Shown here in pieces: positions 29,989-38,984 of a stretch of DNA of 64,000 bases; the stretch's first letter is position 1, and the number at the start of each line of letters is the position of its first letter. The notes beneath the pieces were generated by a model that made no database searches, was not told the DNA's origin, and saw only the letters and a list, made by a program, of their open reading frames with translations. The stretch comes from Nevskiales bacterium (GTDB lineage Bacteria; Pseudomonadota; Gammaproteobacteria; Nevskiales; Nevskiaceae): positions 16,261-80,260 of the forward strand of contig JAQVDP010000019.1 in assembly GCA_028698335.1 (NCBI GenBank). The letters are read 5' to 3'. Made by a program: the position numbers and the translations under genes.

Positions 29989-31194
29989 TCAGACGCGTTC
30001 GATGATCGTGGCGATGCCCATGCCGCCACCCACGCACAGCGAGACCAGGCCGGTCTGCCTGTCGGTGCGTTCGAGCTCGTCGAGCACGGTGCCGAGGATC
30101 ATCGCGCCGGTGGCCCCGAGCGGATGGCCCATCGCGATCGCGCCGCCGTTGACATTGATGCGGTCCATGTCGATCCCGAGGTCGCGCGCCGCGCGCATGA
30201 CCACGGCGGCGAAGGCTTCATTGATTTCGTAGAGATCGATGTCCTGCGCGCTCATGCCGGCCTTCTTCAGGGCCTTCTTCGATGCCGGGCCGATGCCGGT
30301 GAGCATGATCGTCGGTTCGGATCCCATGACCGCGGTCGCAACGATGCGCGCGCGCGGCTTCAGGCCCAGCTTGCGGCCGATCTTCTTGTTGCCGACGAGC
30401 ACCGCGGCGGCGCCGTCGACGATGCCGGAACTGTTGCCGGCGTGGTGCACGTGATCGATCTTCTCCAGCGTCGTGTACTTGCGCAGCACCGTCGCGTCGA
30501 AGCCCATCTGGCCCATCTGCGCGAACGACGGCTTGAGCTGGCCCAGGGTGTCGAGCGTGGTCTGGCCGCGGATCAGCTCATCGTGGTCGAGCACGGTCAG
30601 TCCGTTGAGATCCCTGACCGGGACGACCGACTTGCCGAAACGGCCCTCGGCCCAGGCGGCGGCGGCGCGCTGCTGCGAGCGCACCGCGAAGGCATCGACG
30701 TCCTGGCGCGAAAAGCCCTCCAGTGTCGCGATGGTGTCGGCGCCGACGCCCTGCGGCGCGAAGCCGGTGATCTGGTTGACGCGCGGATCCATCGCCCAGG
30801 CGCCGCCGTCCGAGCCCATCGCCCAGCGCGACATGCTCTCGACGCCGCCGCCGACGACAAGGTCCTCGTAGCCGGACATGACCTTCATCGCGGCGAGATT
30901 CACCGACTCCAGGCCGGACGCGCAGAAGCGCGACTGGGTGACGCCGGCGACCGACTCGTCCCAGCCGGCGTAGAGCACGGCGATGCGCGCGATGTCGGCG
31001 CCCTGTTCGCCGACCGGGGTGACACAGCCGAGGACGACGTCGTCGACCAGCGCGGTGTCCAGACCGTTGCGGTCCTCCAGCGCATTGAGGCAGGTCGCCA
31101 CCAGATGAATCGGCGTGACCTGGTGCAGGCTGCCGTCTTTCTTGCCCTTGCCGCGCGGCGTGCGCACGGCATCGTAGATGAATGCTTCGGCCAT
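29989..31194 (-). CDS. fadA: acetyl-CoA C-acyltransferase (thiolase)
   Basis: A 401-residue thiolase that cleaves 3-ketoacyl-CoA in the last step of beta-oxidation. The nucleophilic Cys91 is in [12 protein letters not shown], the His in [14 protein letters not shown], and the second Cys in [12 protein letters not shown]. The ATG giving [15 protein letters not shown] is the family start. First gene of a fadA-fadB-acd-(fadE) set. A GTAA-N6-TTAC palindrome lies 39-54 bp upstream of its ATG, and the divergent gene encodes a TetR regulator. Confidence 0.95.
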   Translation of the reverse strand: MAEAFIYDAVRTPRGKGKKDGSLHQVTPIHLVATCLNALEDRNGLDTALVDDVVLGCVTPVGEQGADIARIAVLYAGWDESVAGVTQSRFCASGLESVNLAAMKVMSGYEDLVVGGGVESMSRWAMGSDGGAWAMDPRVNQITGFAPQGVGADTIATLEGFSRQDVDAFAVRSQQRAAAAWAEGRFGKSVVPVRDLNGLTVLDHDELIRGQTTLDTLGQLKPSFAQMGQMGFDATVLRKYTTLEKIDHVHHAGNSSGIVDGAAAVLVGNKKIGRKLGLKPRARIVATAVMGSEPTIMLTGIGPASKKALKKAGMSAQDIDLYEINEAFAAVVMRAARDLGIDMDRINVNGGAIAMGHPLGATGAMILGTVLDELERTDRQTGLVSLCVGGGMGIATIIERV

Positions 31195-31232
31195 GAGTCC
31201 CTTTCCGAATTGGGGGAATGCTTGCGGCGGCA

Positions 31233-31248
31233 GGTAACAAAAATTACC
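31233..31248. promoter_or_regulatory. putative TetR operator, fadA-proximal
   Basis: Palindrome GGTAACAAAAATTACC with core GTAA-N6-TTAC, upstream of fadA. The same core recurs once more in this intergenic region, next to the tetR gene. Confidence 0.65.
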
Positions 31249-31377
31249 ATTTACGCCATGTGCTCGCCTCGAATGTGGCCAGCCGGTGGGCTGCAAGATG
31301 CCAGATAAGGCGGACCGCAGCTTAATAAGCCGGGAAAATAAGGTCAATCGGCGGGTGGATGGGTGACTGCAAGGACA

Positions 31378-31395
31378 CAGTAAGAGCAGTTACTG
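31378..31395. promoter_or_regulatory. putative TetR operator, tetR-proximal
   Basis: Palindrome CAGTAAGAGCAGTTACTG with core GTAA-N6-TTAC, ending 24 bp before the tetR ATG. Same half-sites and same spacing as the fadA-proximal copy. Confidence 0.65.
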
Positions 31396-31419
31396 AGAGG
31401 CCATAGAGAAGGACAGGAA

Positions 31420-32034
31420 ATGCGTCGAACCGAAACCGCGGTCGCGGACCGCAGTCAGCTCGATCCGGAAACCCGGGTGCGCATCGAGCAGGCGGTGCTG
31501 GATATCTTTGCCGAGCGCGAGTTCCATCGCGTCGGTCTGATCGAGATTGCGCGCGGTGCCAACGTCTCGCTGCAGACGATCTACAAGTACTACGGCAGCA
31601 AGGAAGCGCTGCTGTTTTCGAGTCTCGACGTGTGGTTCGGCAAGCTCGCCGAACGCATGATCGATCACCTGCAGGGGATCGAGGACTACAAGGAGCGCCT
31701 GCGCAAGGTGTTCTGGGTCGCGCTCGACTTCATCGAGAAGAACCCGAAGATCGTCCAGCTGATGATGAGTTCGGTCTACATCAACACCTGGCGCAAGCAG
31801 GGTGAATACGAGTATCCGGAGCTGTTCGGCACCTTCATCAAGGTCCTGTCCGAGGGGCGCGCCAAGGGCATCCTGACCGACGAGGTCGACGAGAAGATCC
31901 TGCTCGACTACATCTTCGGCATCCTGTTCCGGCTCGGGCAGAGCTACGTGCTGCGCGGCATGAAGAAGCCGCTGACGCAGCAGGCCAACGTCCTGTTCGA
32001 GATGCTGTGGCGCGCGATCGCCAAGCCTGAATAG
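31420..32034 (+). CDS. TetR-family transcriptional regulator
   Basis: A 204-residue regulator. The N-terminal helix-turn-helix (about 22-70) includes ARGANVSLQTIYKYYGSKEALLFSS, the TetR signature. The C-terminal helical domain would bind a ligand, plausibly an acyl-CoA given its neighbours. It is divergent from the fadA-fadB-acd genes, with two matching palindromes in the shared 225-bp region, so local repression and autoregulation are inferred. AAGGACAGG precedes the ATG. Confidence 0.9.
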   Translation: MRRTETAVADRSQLDPETRVRIEQAVLDIFAEREFHRVGLIEIARGANVSLQTIYKYYGSKEALLFSSLDVWFGKLAERMIDHLQGIEDYKERLRKVFWVALDFIEKNPKIVQLMMSSVYINTWRKQGEYEYPELFGTFIKVLSEGRAKGILTDEVDEKILLDYIFGILFRLGQSYVLRGMKKPLTQQANVLFEMLWRAIAKPE

Positions 32035-32048
32035 GCCGACCGCGGCGG

Positions 32049-33068
32049 TCAGTCGGCCTTCGGCTCCGTGGCGGTGTCGCTCGCCGGGCCGGTGTCGGTT
32101 TCCGGATCGGTGCTCGCAGCGTCGTCCGCCGGTGCGGGGGCCTCGGCCACCGGCGTCGCCGGCCGCAGAACCCGCGTGAAGAACGCGACCTGATCGCCGA
32201 CCGCCTGCTCGAAGCCGTCGCCGACGTAGATGTCGAAGTGGCCGATGTCGTAGCGCTTGACCTCGGCCGGCGCGCCGATGCGTCGTGCCGTCTCCTCGGC
32301 GGCGCTGGTCGGCGCCACCGAGTCCTGCGTGCAGATGCCGATCAGCGTCGGGCAGCTCAGTGCCGAGGCGCGCGCGACCGGTCGGTACAGCGGCAGTTCC
32401 AGCATCCACGCCGTGGTGATCTCGTTGACCCAGTCGTTCGGGACGATGGCCTTGTAGCCGGACTCTGCGTCGGCGCTGGTCATCGTCGCGATCTCGCCGG
32501 GTTGGCCGACGATGGGAATGTAGTGGCGGATGCCGGTCAGTGCGCCGAAGGTGTCCCAGGCCGCGTGCAGGGTGATCTTCAGCGCCTGGCCGAGACCGGC
32601 ATAGCGGATCACGTTCAGGAAGGCGGCCCGGCCGTCCATCATCGGTCCCTGGCTGCTGACCGCCGCGATCGCGCCGTCCTCGGCGGCGGCGGTGATCACG
32701 TGTCCGCCGGAGAAGGAACTGCCCCATAGCGCGATGCGCTGCGTGTCGATGCCCTCGTGGGCGCGTGCGAACGAGATCGCCGCCTTCCAGTCGTCGAGTT
32801 GCCGGCGGATGCCGAAGTGCTGCCGCGGCTGGCCGTCGCTGGCGCCGAAGCTGCGGTAGTCGAACACCAGCACTTCGAGGCCGGCGGCCGCGAAGCGTTC
32901 GGCGAAGGCGTCCAGGCGCGCCGCGCGGGTGCCGCCGAGGCCGTGCGCCATCACCACGCAGGGCAGACCATGCTCGCCTTCCAGGTGTTTGTCGGCGGCG
33001 CGGAACCAGGCACCACGGATGGTGGTTCCGTGACTCTGAAACTCGACCAGCTTGACCGCTTTGCTCAT
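32049..33068 (-). CDS. alpha/beta hydrolase
   Basis: A 339-residue serine hydrolase of the dienelactone-hydrolase/X-Pro peptidase-like type. VVMAHGLGGTRAARLDAF forms the oxyanion strand and turn. The nucleophile is probably Ser120 in GSSFSGGH, DSVAPTSAAEE may hold the acid, and GHFDIYVGDGF holds the His. The last 45 residues are an acidic Ala/Pro/Thr tail. The natural substrate is unknown; location beside the fad genes suggests an ester or thioester linked to lipid catabolism. It is convergent with tetR. Confidence 0.85.
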   Translation of the reverse strand: MSKAVKLVEFQSHGTTIRGAWFRAADKHLEGEHGLPCVVMAHGLGGTRAARLDAFAERFAAAGLEVLVFDYRSFGASDGQPRQHFGIRRQLDDWKAAISFARAHEGIDTQRIALWGSSFSGGHVITAAAEDGAIAAVSSQGPMMDGRAAFLNVIRYAGLGQALKITLHAAWDTFGALTGIRHYIPIVGQPGEIATMTSADAESGYKAIVPNDWVNEITTAWMLELPLYRPVARASALSCPTLIGICTQDSVAPTSAAEETARRIGAPAEVKRYDIGHFDIYVGDGFEQAVGDQVAFFTRVLRPATPVAEAPAPADDAASTDPETDTGPASDTATEPKAD

Positions 33069-33202
33069 GAGATCCCCTTCGCTACGCCCGGCACGTTCAC
33101 ACAGCGGCCCAGGATAGGCAAGCCCCGCGTCGCCGCGGTGATGCCGCCCGCCGGCGACCGTTGCCGGCGCCGGGCGCGGACGCCCGGGGCTACAATGCGC
33201 GT

Positions 33203-33865
33203 ATGCTCGCGACCACGCTCGATGCGCTGTATCTCGGCCAGGTGCACCCGATGCCCGGCGACGGCCGTCCCACCGCCATCTTCAAGCAGCCGGTGACCAC
33301 TGCGGTGGCGCTGGGGATCGACGGCCTGGCCGGTGATCAACAGGCCGACCGGCGCGTGCACGGCGGGCCGGAGAAGGCCGTTCATCACTATCCGGCGCGC
33401 GATCTCGCGCGGTTGCGTGCGCGCTTCGCCGATATCGCCGGACAGTTGCAGCCCGGCAGCATGGGCGAGAATTTCTCGACCGCCGACTGGGACGAGGCCG
33501 ATGTCTGCATCGGCGACGTCTTTCGGGTCGGGACGGCAATCCTCCAGCTCAGCCAGCCGCGTTCGCCGTGCTGGAAGATCGACGCGCGCCACGGTGTCGA
33601 CGGCATGGCGCAGTTCATCGATCACGAGGGCATCTCCGGCTGGTACTACCGGGTGGTGCAGCCGGGCAGCGTGCGGGCCGGCGATCGCATCGAGCTGGTC
33701 GAGCGCAACGCCGATCCGGTCAGCCTGCAGGCGTTCTGGGCGCTGCGCCGCGAGCAGCGCCCCGATCACGCCGAGCTGCGTCGCGTGATCGACACGCCCG
33801 GGCTCGCGCCGGAGCGGCGTGCGCGCCTGCAGCAGCGGCTGGAGTGGCTGCAGCGCAACACCTGA
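33203..33865 (+). CDS. MOSC-domain protein, YiiM-like
   Basis: A 220-residue protein with a MOSC domain (about 20-165) followed by a 3-alpha domain, the YiiM layout. The signature HGGPEKAVHHYP and CWKIDARHG with the conserved Cys are present. MOSC proteins carry the molybdenum cofactor; E. coli YiiM reduces N-hydroxylated base analogues. The ATG is preceded by TACAAT (33191-33196) only 6 nt upstream, so if that is the -10 the message may be leaderless. It is convergent with the LysE-type gene, with no gap between stops. Confidence 0.85.
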   Translation: MLATTLDALYLGQVHPMPGDGRPTAIFKQPVTTAVALGIDGLAGDQQADRRVHGGPEKAVHHYPARDLARLRARFADIAGQLQPGSMGENFSTADWDEADVCIGDVFRVGTAILQLSQPRSPCWKIDARHGVDGMAQFIDHEGISGWYYRVVQPGSVRAGDRIELVERNADPVSLQAFWALRREQRPDHAELRRVIDTPGLAPERRARLQQRLEWLQRNT

Positions 33866-34516
33866 TCAGCTCAGCAGTGCCGGCAGCGTCTGCGCCAGCA
33901 CGATGATCCCGAGTCCGACCAGCACCGCGCCCATGGCGTGGTCGATGCGGTGCGCGTGACGACGCAGGCCCTGCCGCAGCCCCGGATGCGACAGCATCAG
34001 GGCCAGCGTGGCGAACCAGCCGAAGGTGGTCAGCGGCAGCCACGCCGCGAGTGCGAGCTTCAGCGACGGCGGCACCGGGCCGCTGACCACCGCGGTGAAC
34101 AGGGCCACGAAGAACAGCGTGGCCTTGGGGTTGAGCACGTTGGTGGCCAGCCCGATCAGATAGTTGCGGCGCCAGTTGCCCGGCTGCGCGCGGGGCTGCG
34201 CGGCAGCGGCATGATCCGTCGGTCGCGCGCGCAGCGCCTGCAGCCCCATCCACAGCAGGAAGCCGGCGCCGGCCAGGGCGATGAACTGCAGCGATCCGGG
34301 CAGCCGCTGTGTGAGCCAGTTCAGGCCGAACAGGCCGTAGGCGACGTGGAACAGGATGCCGCTGCCGATGCCGGCGGCGGTCCACACACCGGCGGCGCGG
34401 CCATGGGCCAGCGACTGGCGGATCACCATCGCGAAGTCGGGCCCCGGCGACATCACGCCGAGCGCGTGCGCGGCCGCGACCGCGCCGAAGATGGCCCAGC
34501 CGCCGTCAGCAGACAT
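33866..34516 (-). CDS. LysE-family amino-acid exporter
   Basis: A 216-residue inner-membrane protein with about six hydrophobic segments. The N-terminal AHALGVMSPGPDFAMVIRQS is the RhtB/LysE signature. The family exports amino acids or analogues such as homoserine, threonine or leucine; the substrate here is unknown. Its start overlaps the end of the GNAT gene by 11 bp, so the two are likely one transcript. Confidence 0.9.
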   Translation of the reverse strand: MSADGGWAIFGAVAAAHALGVMSPGPDFAMVIRQSLAHGRAAGVWTAAGIGSGILFHVAYGLFGLNWLTQRLPGSLQFIALAGAGFLLWMGLQALRARPTDHAAAAQPRAQPGNWRRNYLIGLATNVLNPKATLFFVALFTAVVSGPVPPSLKLALAAWLPLTTFGWFATLALMLSHPGLRQGLRRHAHRIDHAMGAVLVGLGIIVLAQTLPALLS

Positions 34517-35123
34517 CGCCGGGAGCCGGTGCGGAGGCGCCTTCGTCGTCCCGGCCCCAGCCGGGCCAGGGGCCGGGGGGTGCCGGCGGCAGGTCGACCT
34601 CGTGCTGCTCGGTGTGGAACAGCGTCATGCCGCGGGCCTCGTAGTTCGCCCGCGCATGCGGGCCGTCCAGCGAGCAGGTATGGACCCAGACGCGGCGCGC
34701 GCCCATGGCCCAGGCGCGTTCGATGCCGAAATCGAGCAGATAGCCGCCGTAGCCCTTGCCGATGCACTCCGGCAGCAGGCCGAAATAGGCGATCTCGACC
34801 GCGGCGCCGGCCTGTTGCTCCAGTTCGATGTATCCGCCGGGCGAGCCCTGGTCGTACAGCACCCAGGTCTGCAACTGCGGGCGGTCGAGATGGCGCTGCC
34901 AGCGTGCGAACGACCAGCCGAGGCGGTCGCGCCAGTACCAGTGCCCGCCGACCGCCGTGTAGAGAAAGCGGCTGAAGGCCGGTGACGGACGCAGCGCGCG
35001 CTCGATCACCGGTGCCGGGTCGGGCTGTCGGGCGTGGACGTGCGCCGCCGGGTCGAGCATCTGCAGATGCCAGGTGGTCACCAGCGTCGGCTGGGGCGGG
35101 GATGGGGCGGTGCGCTCGGACAT
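34506..35123 (-). CDS. GNAT-family N-acetyltransferase
   Basis: A 205-residue acetyltransferase. The acetyl-CoA pyrophosphate loop is LLPECIGKGYGGYLLDFGIE, with ARANYEARGMTLFHTE downstream. The start is the ATG giving MSERTAPSPPQPT; an upstream frame would add 11 residues. The acceptor substrate is unknown. It overlaps the LysE-type exporter gene, a common GNAT/exporter pairing that might detoxify and export an amine, which is speculative. Confidence 0.88.
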   Translation of the reverse strand: MSERTAPSPPQPTLVTTWHLQMLDPAAHVHARQPDPAPVIERALRPSPAFSRFLYTAVGGHWYWRDRLGWSFARWQRHLDRPQLQTWVLYDQGSPGGYIELEQQAGAAVEIAYFGLLPECIGKGYGGYLLDFGIERAWAMGARRVWVHTCSLDGPHARANYEARGMTLFHTEQHEVDLPPAPPGPWPGWGRDDEGASAPAPGDVC

Positions 35124-35162
35124 GGCGGCGCATGATAGCGCCGGCCTCGCCCGCACGGGACC

Positions 35163-36017
35163 TCAGCGCCGCCGGCGCGGCTTGTCCGCCCGGGCTGTCC
35201 GTCGCGGGCGTTCGAACAGCGGAGCGGCCTGCGCCAGCGCGCGCTCGCCGAGCGCCACGCACTGCTGGGCGAACAGCTGTCGCGCATGCAGGCGCAGCAG
35301 TTCGTCGACGTCGGCGGGGGCGAGCTGGTCGAGGCGCAGGCTCAGGGTATGGATGTCGTGATGCAGGCCGAGCAGCTCGCCCAGCGCCTTGAGCGCCGGA
35401 ATCTCCTGCCCCACGGCCGGATCGCGCGGCGCGAGCAGCGCGCATTGATAGCCGAGGTACTTGATGTGCTTGCGCCAGCGGTGCAGGTGCTCTGCGTCCG
35501 GATCGGCGAGGCACTGGCGGTAGAGGCGGGCACAACGCTGCCGGGCGCGGCGGTGGGCGGCGCGCAGGGCGCCGTCGTCGGGCGGCAGCGTCGCGTCGTC
35601 GACGTAGAGCGTCGCGGCCTTGAGCAGGCGTCGCGCATGACGGGCGGCGGTGGGCGACGGTGTCGTCTTCAGCGGCGGCGCCAGCAGCGGCTTGAGCCGC
35701 GCGTAGTGGTCGGCGCTCAGGTGCCGGCCGCGGCGCAGGCGCAGCAGGGTCTGCGCCGCGACCGCCGCGTCACGCGTCTGCGACAGCTCGCGGGCGGCAT
35801 CCCGCAGCAGCGCGTTGATCACACGGTAGTGTTCGTCGCCCAGCGCCGGGCGCACCAGACGCGCCCAGGCGCGCAGCTTCTTGAGGCTCTTGCGGGCCTC
35901 GTGGACGTCCTTGGCGCCGGGCTGGTGCAGGCGGGCGATCGCGCGGGCCAGCTCCGCGCCGGCGGTGTCTCGCAGGGTCGAGGGGAGGGGGGCGTCGGCG
36001 TCGAGTGCGAATGCCAT
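35163..36017 (-). CDS. CHAD-domain protein
   Basis: A 284-residue all-helical CHAD domain, rich in His, Arg and Lys. Paired motifs are VHEARKSLKKLRAWARLVRP near residue 40 and LHRWRKHIKYLGYQ near 188. CHAD domains bind polyphosphate through such basic grooves, and often accompany CYTH domains, which are absent here. The C-terminus is strongly basic (PRRTARADKPRRRR). The protein may associate with polyphosphate granules; there is no polyphosphate kinase in the window to support this. Confidence 0.88.
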   Translation of the reverse strand: MAFALDADAPLPSTLRDTAGAELARAIARLHQPGAKDVHEARKSLKKLRAWARLVRPALGDEHYRVINALLRDAARELSQTRDAAVAAQTLLRLRRGRHLSADHYARLKPLLAPPLKTTPSPTAARHARRLLKAATLYVDDATLPPDDGALRAAHRRARQRCARLYRQCLADPDAEHLHRWRKHIKYLGYQCALLAPRDPAVGQEIPALKALGELLGLHHDIHTLSLRLDQLAPADVDELLRLHARQLFAQQCVALGERALAQAAPLFERPRRTARADKPRRRR

Positions 36018-36035
36018 CGTGCCGTCCCCCGGCCC

Positions 36036-36797
36036 TCAGGCCGCGTAGGTGCGCTCCAGGTAGTCGATGATGTCGGCCGATTCGAACATCTCGACCCCGG
36101 TGTTGGGATCGATCAGGTACGGCACCTGGACATGGCCGGTGCGTTCGAACAGCAGCTTGCGGTTGCGCCCGCTGTCCTTGCGCCCCTTGAACAGACGGTC
36201 GCGCATCACCGGAGGGCCGATGTCGCGCCAGTGCGCCTTGCCGGTGTTGTGCAGCAGGTAGGGCAGCTCCAGTTCGCACAGGACTTCGCGGACCAGCCGC
36301 GAGTACGGGCTCGACTCGAAGCTGAACAGCTCCAGCGGCTGCTCCGGCGCGCGTGACGGTCGTGCGCGCATGCCGCGCATCGGGCGCGAGGCGCTGGCGG
36401 TCATGCTGCCCAGCAGGCTGAGCTGGCGCGAGACGCCGTCGTTGGCGCGGGCGCGGCCTTCGTAGGTGCGCGCCAGGTAGTCGGCGATATCGCGTGACTC
36501 GTACAGGCGGGCGCCGGTGTTGGGGTCGTGCAGGAACGGGAACTGGGTCTTGCCGCCCAGCGCGACGGCCTGCGGCCGGAAGCGCTGCCCCCCTTTGGGG
36601 CAGGGATAGATCATCGCGTCGAGATCCAGTTCGGTCAGCGCCTGGCGCAGCATGCGGCAGTACGGGCAGCCTTCGAATTCGTACAGCGCCAGGGTTTGCT
36701 CGGGCTGCCGGCGTGCCGGACTGAAGGCATCGCTCCCGCGCCAGCCGGCGGCGGTGCTGGTCAGCAGCGAATGAGCGACTTTCAAGGCATGCGACAT
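36036..36797 (-). CDS. tandem glutaredoxin/GST-N-domain protein
   Basis: A 253-residue protein built from two GST N-terminal (thioredoxin-fold) domains. The first (about 36-120) has C44-P-Y-C47, and the second (about 160-252) has SPYSR in the same place, so only the first keeps a redox cysteine pair. Each ends with a matching segment: FPFLHDPNTGARLYESRDI and VPYLIDPNTGVEMFESADI. There is no GST C-terminal helical domain. The layout suggests duplication with loss of the active cysteines in copy two. Confidence 0.85.
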   Translation of the reverse strand: MSHALKVAHSLLTSTAAGWRGSDAFSPARRQPEQTLALYEFEGCPYCRMLRQALTELDLDAMIYPCPKGGQRFRPQAVALGGKTQFPFLHDPNTGARLYESRDIADYLARTYEGRARANDGVSRQLSLLGSMTASASRPMRGMRARPSRAPEQPLELFSFESSPYSRLVREVLCELELPYLLHNTGKAHWRDIGPPVMRDRLFKGRKDSGRNRKLLFERTGHVQVPYLIDPNTGVEMFESADIIDYLERTYAA

Positions 36798-36911
36798 GCG
36801 CGGCTCCGGACGATGGGGGCATCATTATGCACAGCTGGCATGACCGCGACCCGCAAGCGGGCGGCGCGCCGGCTCCTAAACCTTCTCGGCGCCGGCTGCA
36901 TCTGATCGGGG

Positions 36912-37556
36912 ATGGTACAGACAGCGGTGTGGACGGATGGAGCGGACGGCAGCGCGGGATGCAGGGTGACGATCGCGATCGGATCAGAGGCGGGGGACTT
37001 GGGCGAGCGACCAGCGCAGCGGGACGGCGAGGCGGATACGGCGTTGGCGCGCCGCGCCGCCGCGGGTGACGCGCGCGCTTTCGAGACGCTCTACCGGCGC
37101 CACGTCGATCGCGTCTACGGCCTCTGTGTCCGACTGGTCGACGGCGATCGTGCCAAGGCCGAGCAGTATGCCCAGGACGCTTTCGTGCGCGCCTGGGAGA
37201 AGATCGGCAGTTTTCGCGGCGAGAGCCAGTTCTCGACCTGGCTGCATCGGCTGACGGTCAACGTCGTGCTCGGGGAGTATCGCTTGCTCAAGCGCTGGGT
37301 CACGTTCGACGACGCGGTGGGTGATGCGGAAGTCGAGCCGGCCATGGCGGAGCATCCGCAACAGCGCGCCGGGGACCGGCTCGATCTGGAACGGGCGCTG
37401 GCGAGATTGCCGAAGGCGGCGCGGACCGTGCTGATCCTGCATGACATCGAGGGCTACCGCCACGACGAGATCGCCGCGATCGGCGGCATCGCGGTGGGGA
37501 CGTCGAAGGCGCACCTGCACCGTGCGCGGAAGTTGTTGAAGGAGTGGTTGACATGA
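36912..37556 (+). CDS. ECF-type RNA polymerase sigma factor
   Basis: Up to 214 residues. Region 2 (about 45-115) includes FETLYRRHVDRVYGLCVRLV and AFVRAWEKIGSFRGES. Region 4 (about 155-210) includes LPKAARTVLILHDIEGYRHDEIAAI and GTSKAHLHRARKLL. The start is uncertain: the ATG at 36912 gives a long N-terminus, while a GTG at 36966 is also possible. The stop overlaps the next ATG (ATGA), the usual sigma/anti-sigma coupling. It lies in an operon with a one-TM anti-sigma candidate and a DUF4097 protein. Confidence 0.9.
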   Translation: MVQTAVWTDGADGSAGCRVTIAIGSEAGDLGERPAQRDGEADTALARRAAAGDARAFETLYRRHVDRVYGLCVRLVDGDRAKAEQYAQDAFVRAWEKIGSFRGESQFSTWLHRLTVNVVLGEYRLLKRWVTFDDAVGDAEVEPAMAEHPQQRAGDRLDLERALARLPKAARTVLILHDIEGYRHDEIAAIGGIAVGTSKAHLHRARKLLKEWLT

Positions 37557-38020
37557 ACATGCCGAACGAGGATTTCGATCCGCTGCTGCGGCGGCTGCGC
37601 GAGCTGCCGCTGGAGCAGGCGCCCGAGCGCGATCTGTGGCCCGGAATCGCGGCGCGACTCGCGCCGCGGCGGCGCCACAGGCCCTGGGGCGTGTGGGCGA
37701 TGGCGGCGTCGGTGGTGCTCGCGGTCGTGGTCGGGGTGTTGATCCAGCGCGCGCCGGACGACGTCGCCGGCGGGGCGGAGCAGGCCCGGATCGAGCCCCC
37801 GGCGGCCGCGGCCGTGCAGCCGCGCGTGGCCGGCATCGTGACGCCGCAGCCGCGGGCGCTGATCAAGGCCAATCTGGCGATCGCCCGCGACGCCGAACGC
37901 CAGTTGCGTCACGCCCTGAGCCAGGACCCCCAGTCCGAATCCCTGCAACGCCTCATCGACGCGACCCAGCGTCAGCAGGCGGAGCTGAAGCAGCAACTGC
38001 GTCAGGTCGTCAGCGCCTGA
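37553..38020 (+). CDS. probable membrane-bound anti-sigma factor
   Basis: A 155-residue protein with an acidic cytosolic N-terminus (NEDFDPLLRRLRELPLEQ), one membrane segment (about 46-64, GVWAMAASVVLAVVVGVLI) and a periplasmic helical C-terminus (QPRALIKANLAIARDAERQLRH). AAGGAG precedes the ATG, which overlaps the sigma stop. No zinc-type HXXXCXXC motif is seen. The arrangement sigma, small single-TM protein, DUF4097 is common in proteobacteria; the anti-sigma role is inferred from position and topology. Confidence 0.75.
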   Translation: MNMPNEDFDPLLRRLRELPLEQAPERDLWPGIAARLAPRRRHRPWGVWAMAASVVLAVVVGVLIQRAPDDVAGGAEQARIEPPAAAAVQPRVAGIVTPQPRALIKANLAIARDAERQLRHALSQDPQSESLQRLIDATQRQQAELKQQLRQVVSA

Positions 38021-38044
38021 GGCCGAGTTTTCCGGAGTCGAATC

Positions 38045-38914
38045 ATGAATGCAGTCGTCAAAATGATGGTCACGTTCCCCGCGCTGTTGTGCGCGGCGGG
38101 CGCCTGGGCCGGTTCGCCGATCAACGAGTCGCGGCCGTTGCGCGCCGATGGCCGGGTCAGCGTCGACAATCTCGCGGGCGAGATCGAGGTCAGGGGCTGG
38201 GATCAGGACCGGGTCGTCATCACCGGCGAACTCGGTGAGGACGTCGAGGAACTGGAGATCAGCGGCGACGCCGACAGCCTGCGGATCCTTGTGCGCTATC
38301 CGCGCCGGAGCAGCGGCATAGAGGAGACCCTGCTGCAGCTGCGGGTGCCGGTGGGTGCGTCGCTGCAGCTCGAAGGGGTCAGTGCCGACCTGCGTGTCGA
38401 CGGGGTCAGCGGGCCGCTGCAGGGCAATACCGTCAGTGGCGACATCGAAGTGGACGTCCGCTCGCCGGAGGTCAGCCTGCAGAGTGTCAGCGGCGACATC
38501 CGGCTGCGGGCGCCGGCGGCCAGCGTCAAGCTCCAGAGCGTCAGCGGCGACGTCCGCGCCGAAGGGGTGCAGGGCGACGTCAGCGGCGAGACGGTATCCG
38601 GGGACGTCGACATCAAGGGCGGGGCGTTTCGCGCCCTGGCGACCCAGACCGTCTCGGGCGATCTCAACCTGCAGGGCGCGCTGGCCGCGGGCGGCAGCCT
38701 GCGCGCCGAATCGATGTCCGGCGACATCGACGTGCTGCTGGCCGAGCCGCCCGACGCGCTGCTGACGATGAAGAGCTTCAGCGGCGTGATCAGCAGCGAG
38801 TTCGGGCCGCGCGAGGCCGGCGGGCGGCGCAAGATTGAAAAGACGCTCGGCAGCGGCAAGGGACGGATCGATCTGAACAGTTTCAGCGGCGACATCCGGC
38901 TCGCCAAGCGCTGA
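38045..38914 (+). CDS. DUF4097 beta-strand repeat protein, exported
   Basis: A 289-residue protein with a signal peptide (1-22, ending AGAWA-G). A right-handed beta-repeat is built on SGD(I/V/L): at least seven copies follow at about 20-residue spacing, such as [18 protein letters not shown] and [13 protein letters not shown]4097 proteins are predicted adhesin-like or sensor partners of one-TM anti-sigma proteins. It is third in the sigma operon and is followed directly by a terminator. The function is not established. Confidence 0.88.
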   Translation: MNAVVKMMVTFPALLCAAGAWAGSPINESRPLRADGRVSVDNLAGEIEVRGWDQDRVVITGELGEDVEELEISGDADSLRILVRYPRRSSGIEETLLQLRVPVGASLQLEGVSADLRVDGVSGPLQGNTVSGDIEVDVRSPEVSLQSVSGDIRLRAPAASVKLQSVSGDVRAEGVQGDVSGETVSGDVDIKGGAFRALATQTVSGDLNLQGALAAGGSLRAESMSGDIDVLLAEPPDALLTMKSFSGVISSEFGPREAGGRRKIEKTLGSGKGRIDLNSFSGDIRLAKR

Positions 38915-38933
38915 CGCGGCGGGACGGGGGGCA

Positions 38934-38967
38934 CAAAAAAACCGCGCTTCAAGCGCGGTTTTTTTGT
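38934..38967. terminator. bidirectional intrinsic terminator
   Basis: A7, the stem ACCGCGCTT / AAGCGCGGT, then T7. It lies between the convergent DUF4097 and purH genes and serves both. Confidence 0.93.
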
Positions 38968-38984
38968 GGGCCGGGATCCTCCGG

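Noticed and set aside
33162..33196. TTGCCG and TACAAT as a promoter for the MOSC gene
   Set aside because: The 23-bp spacer is too long for a normal sigma-70 promoter.
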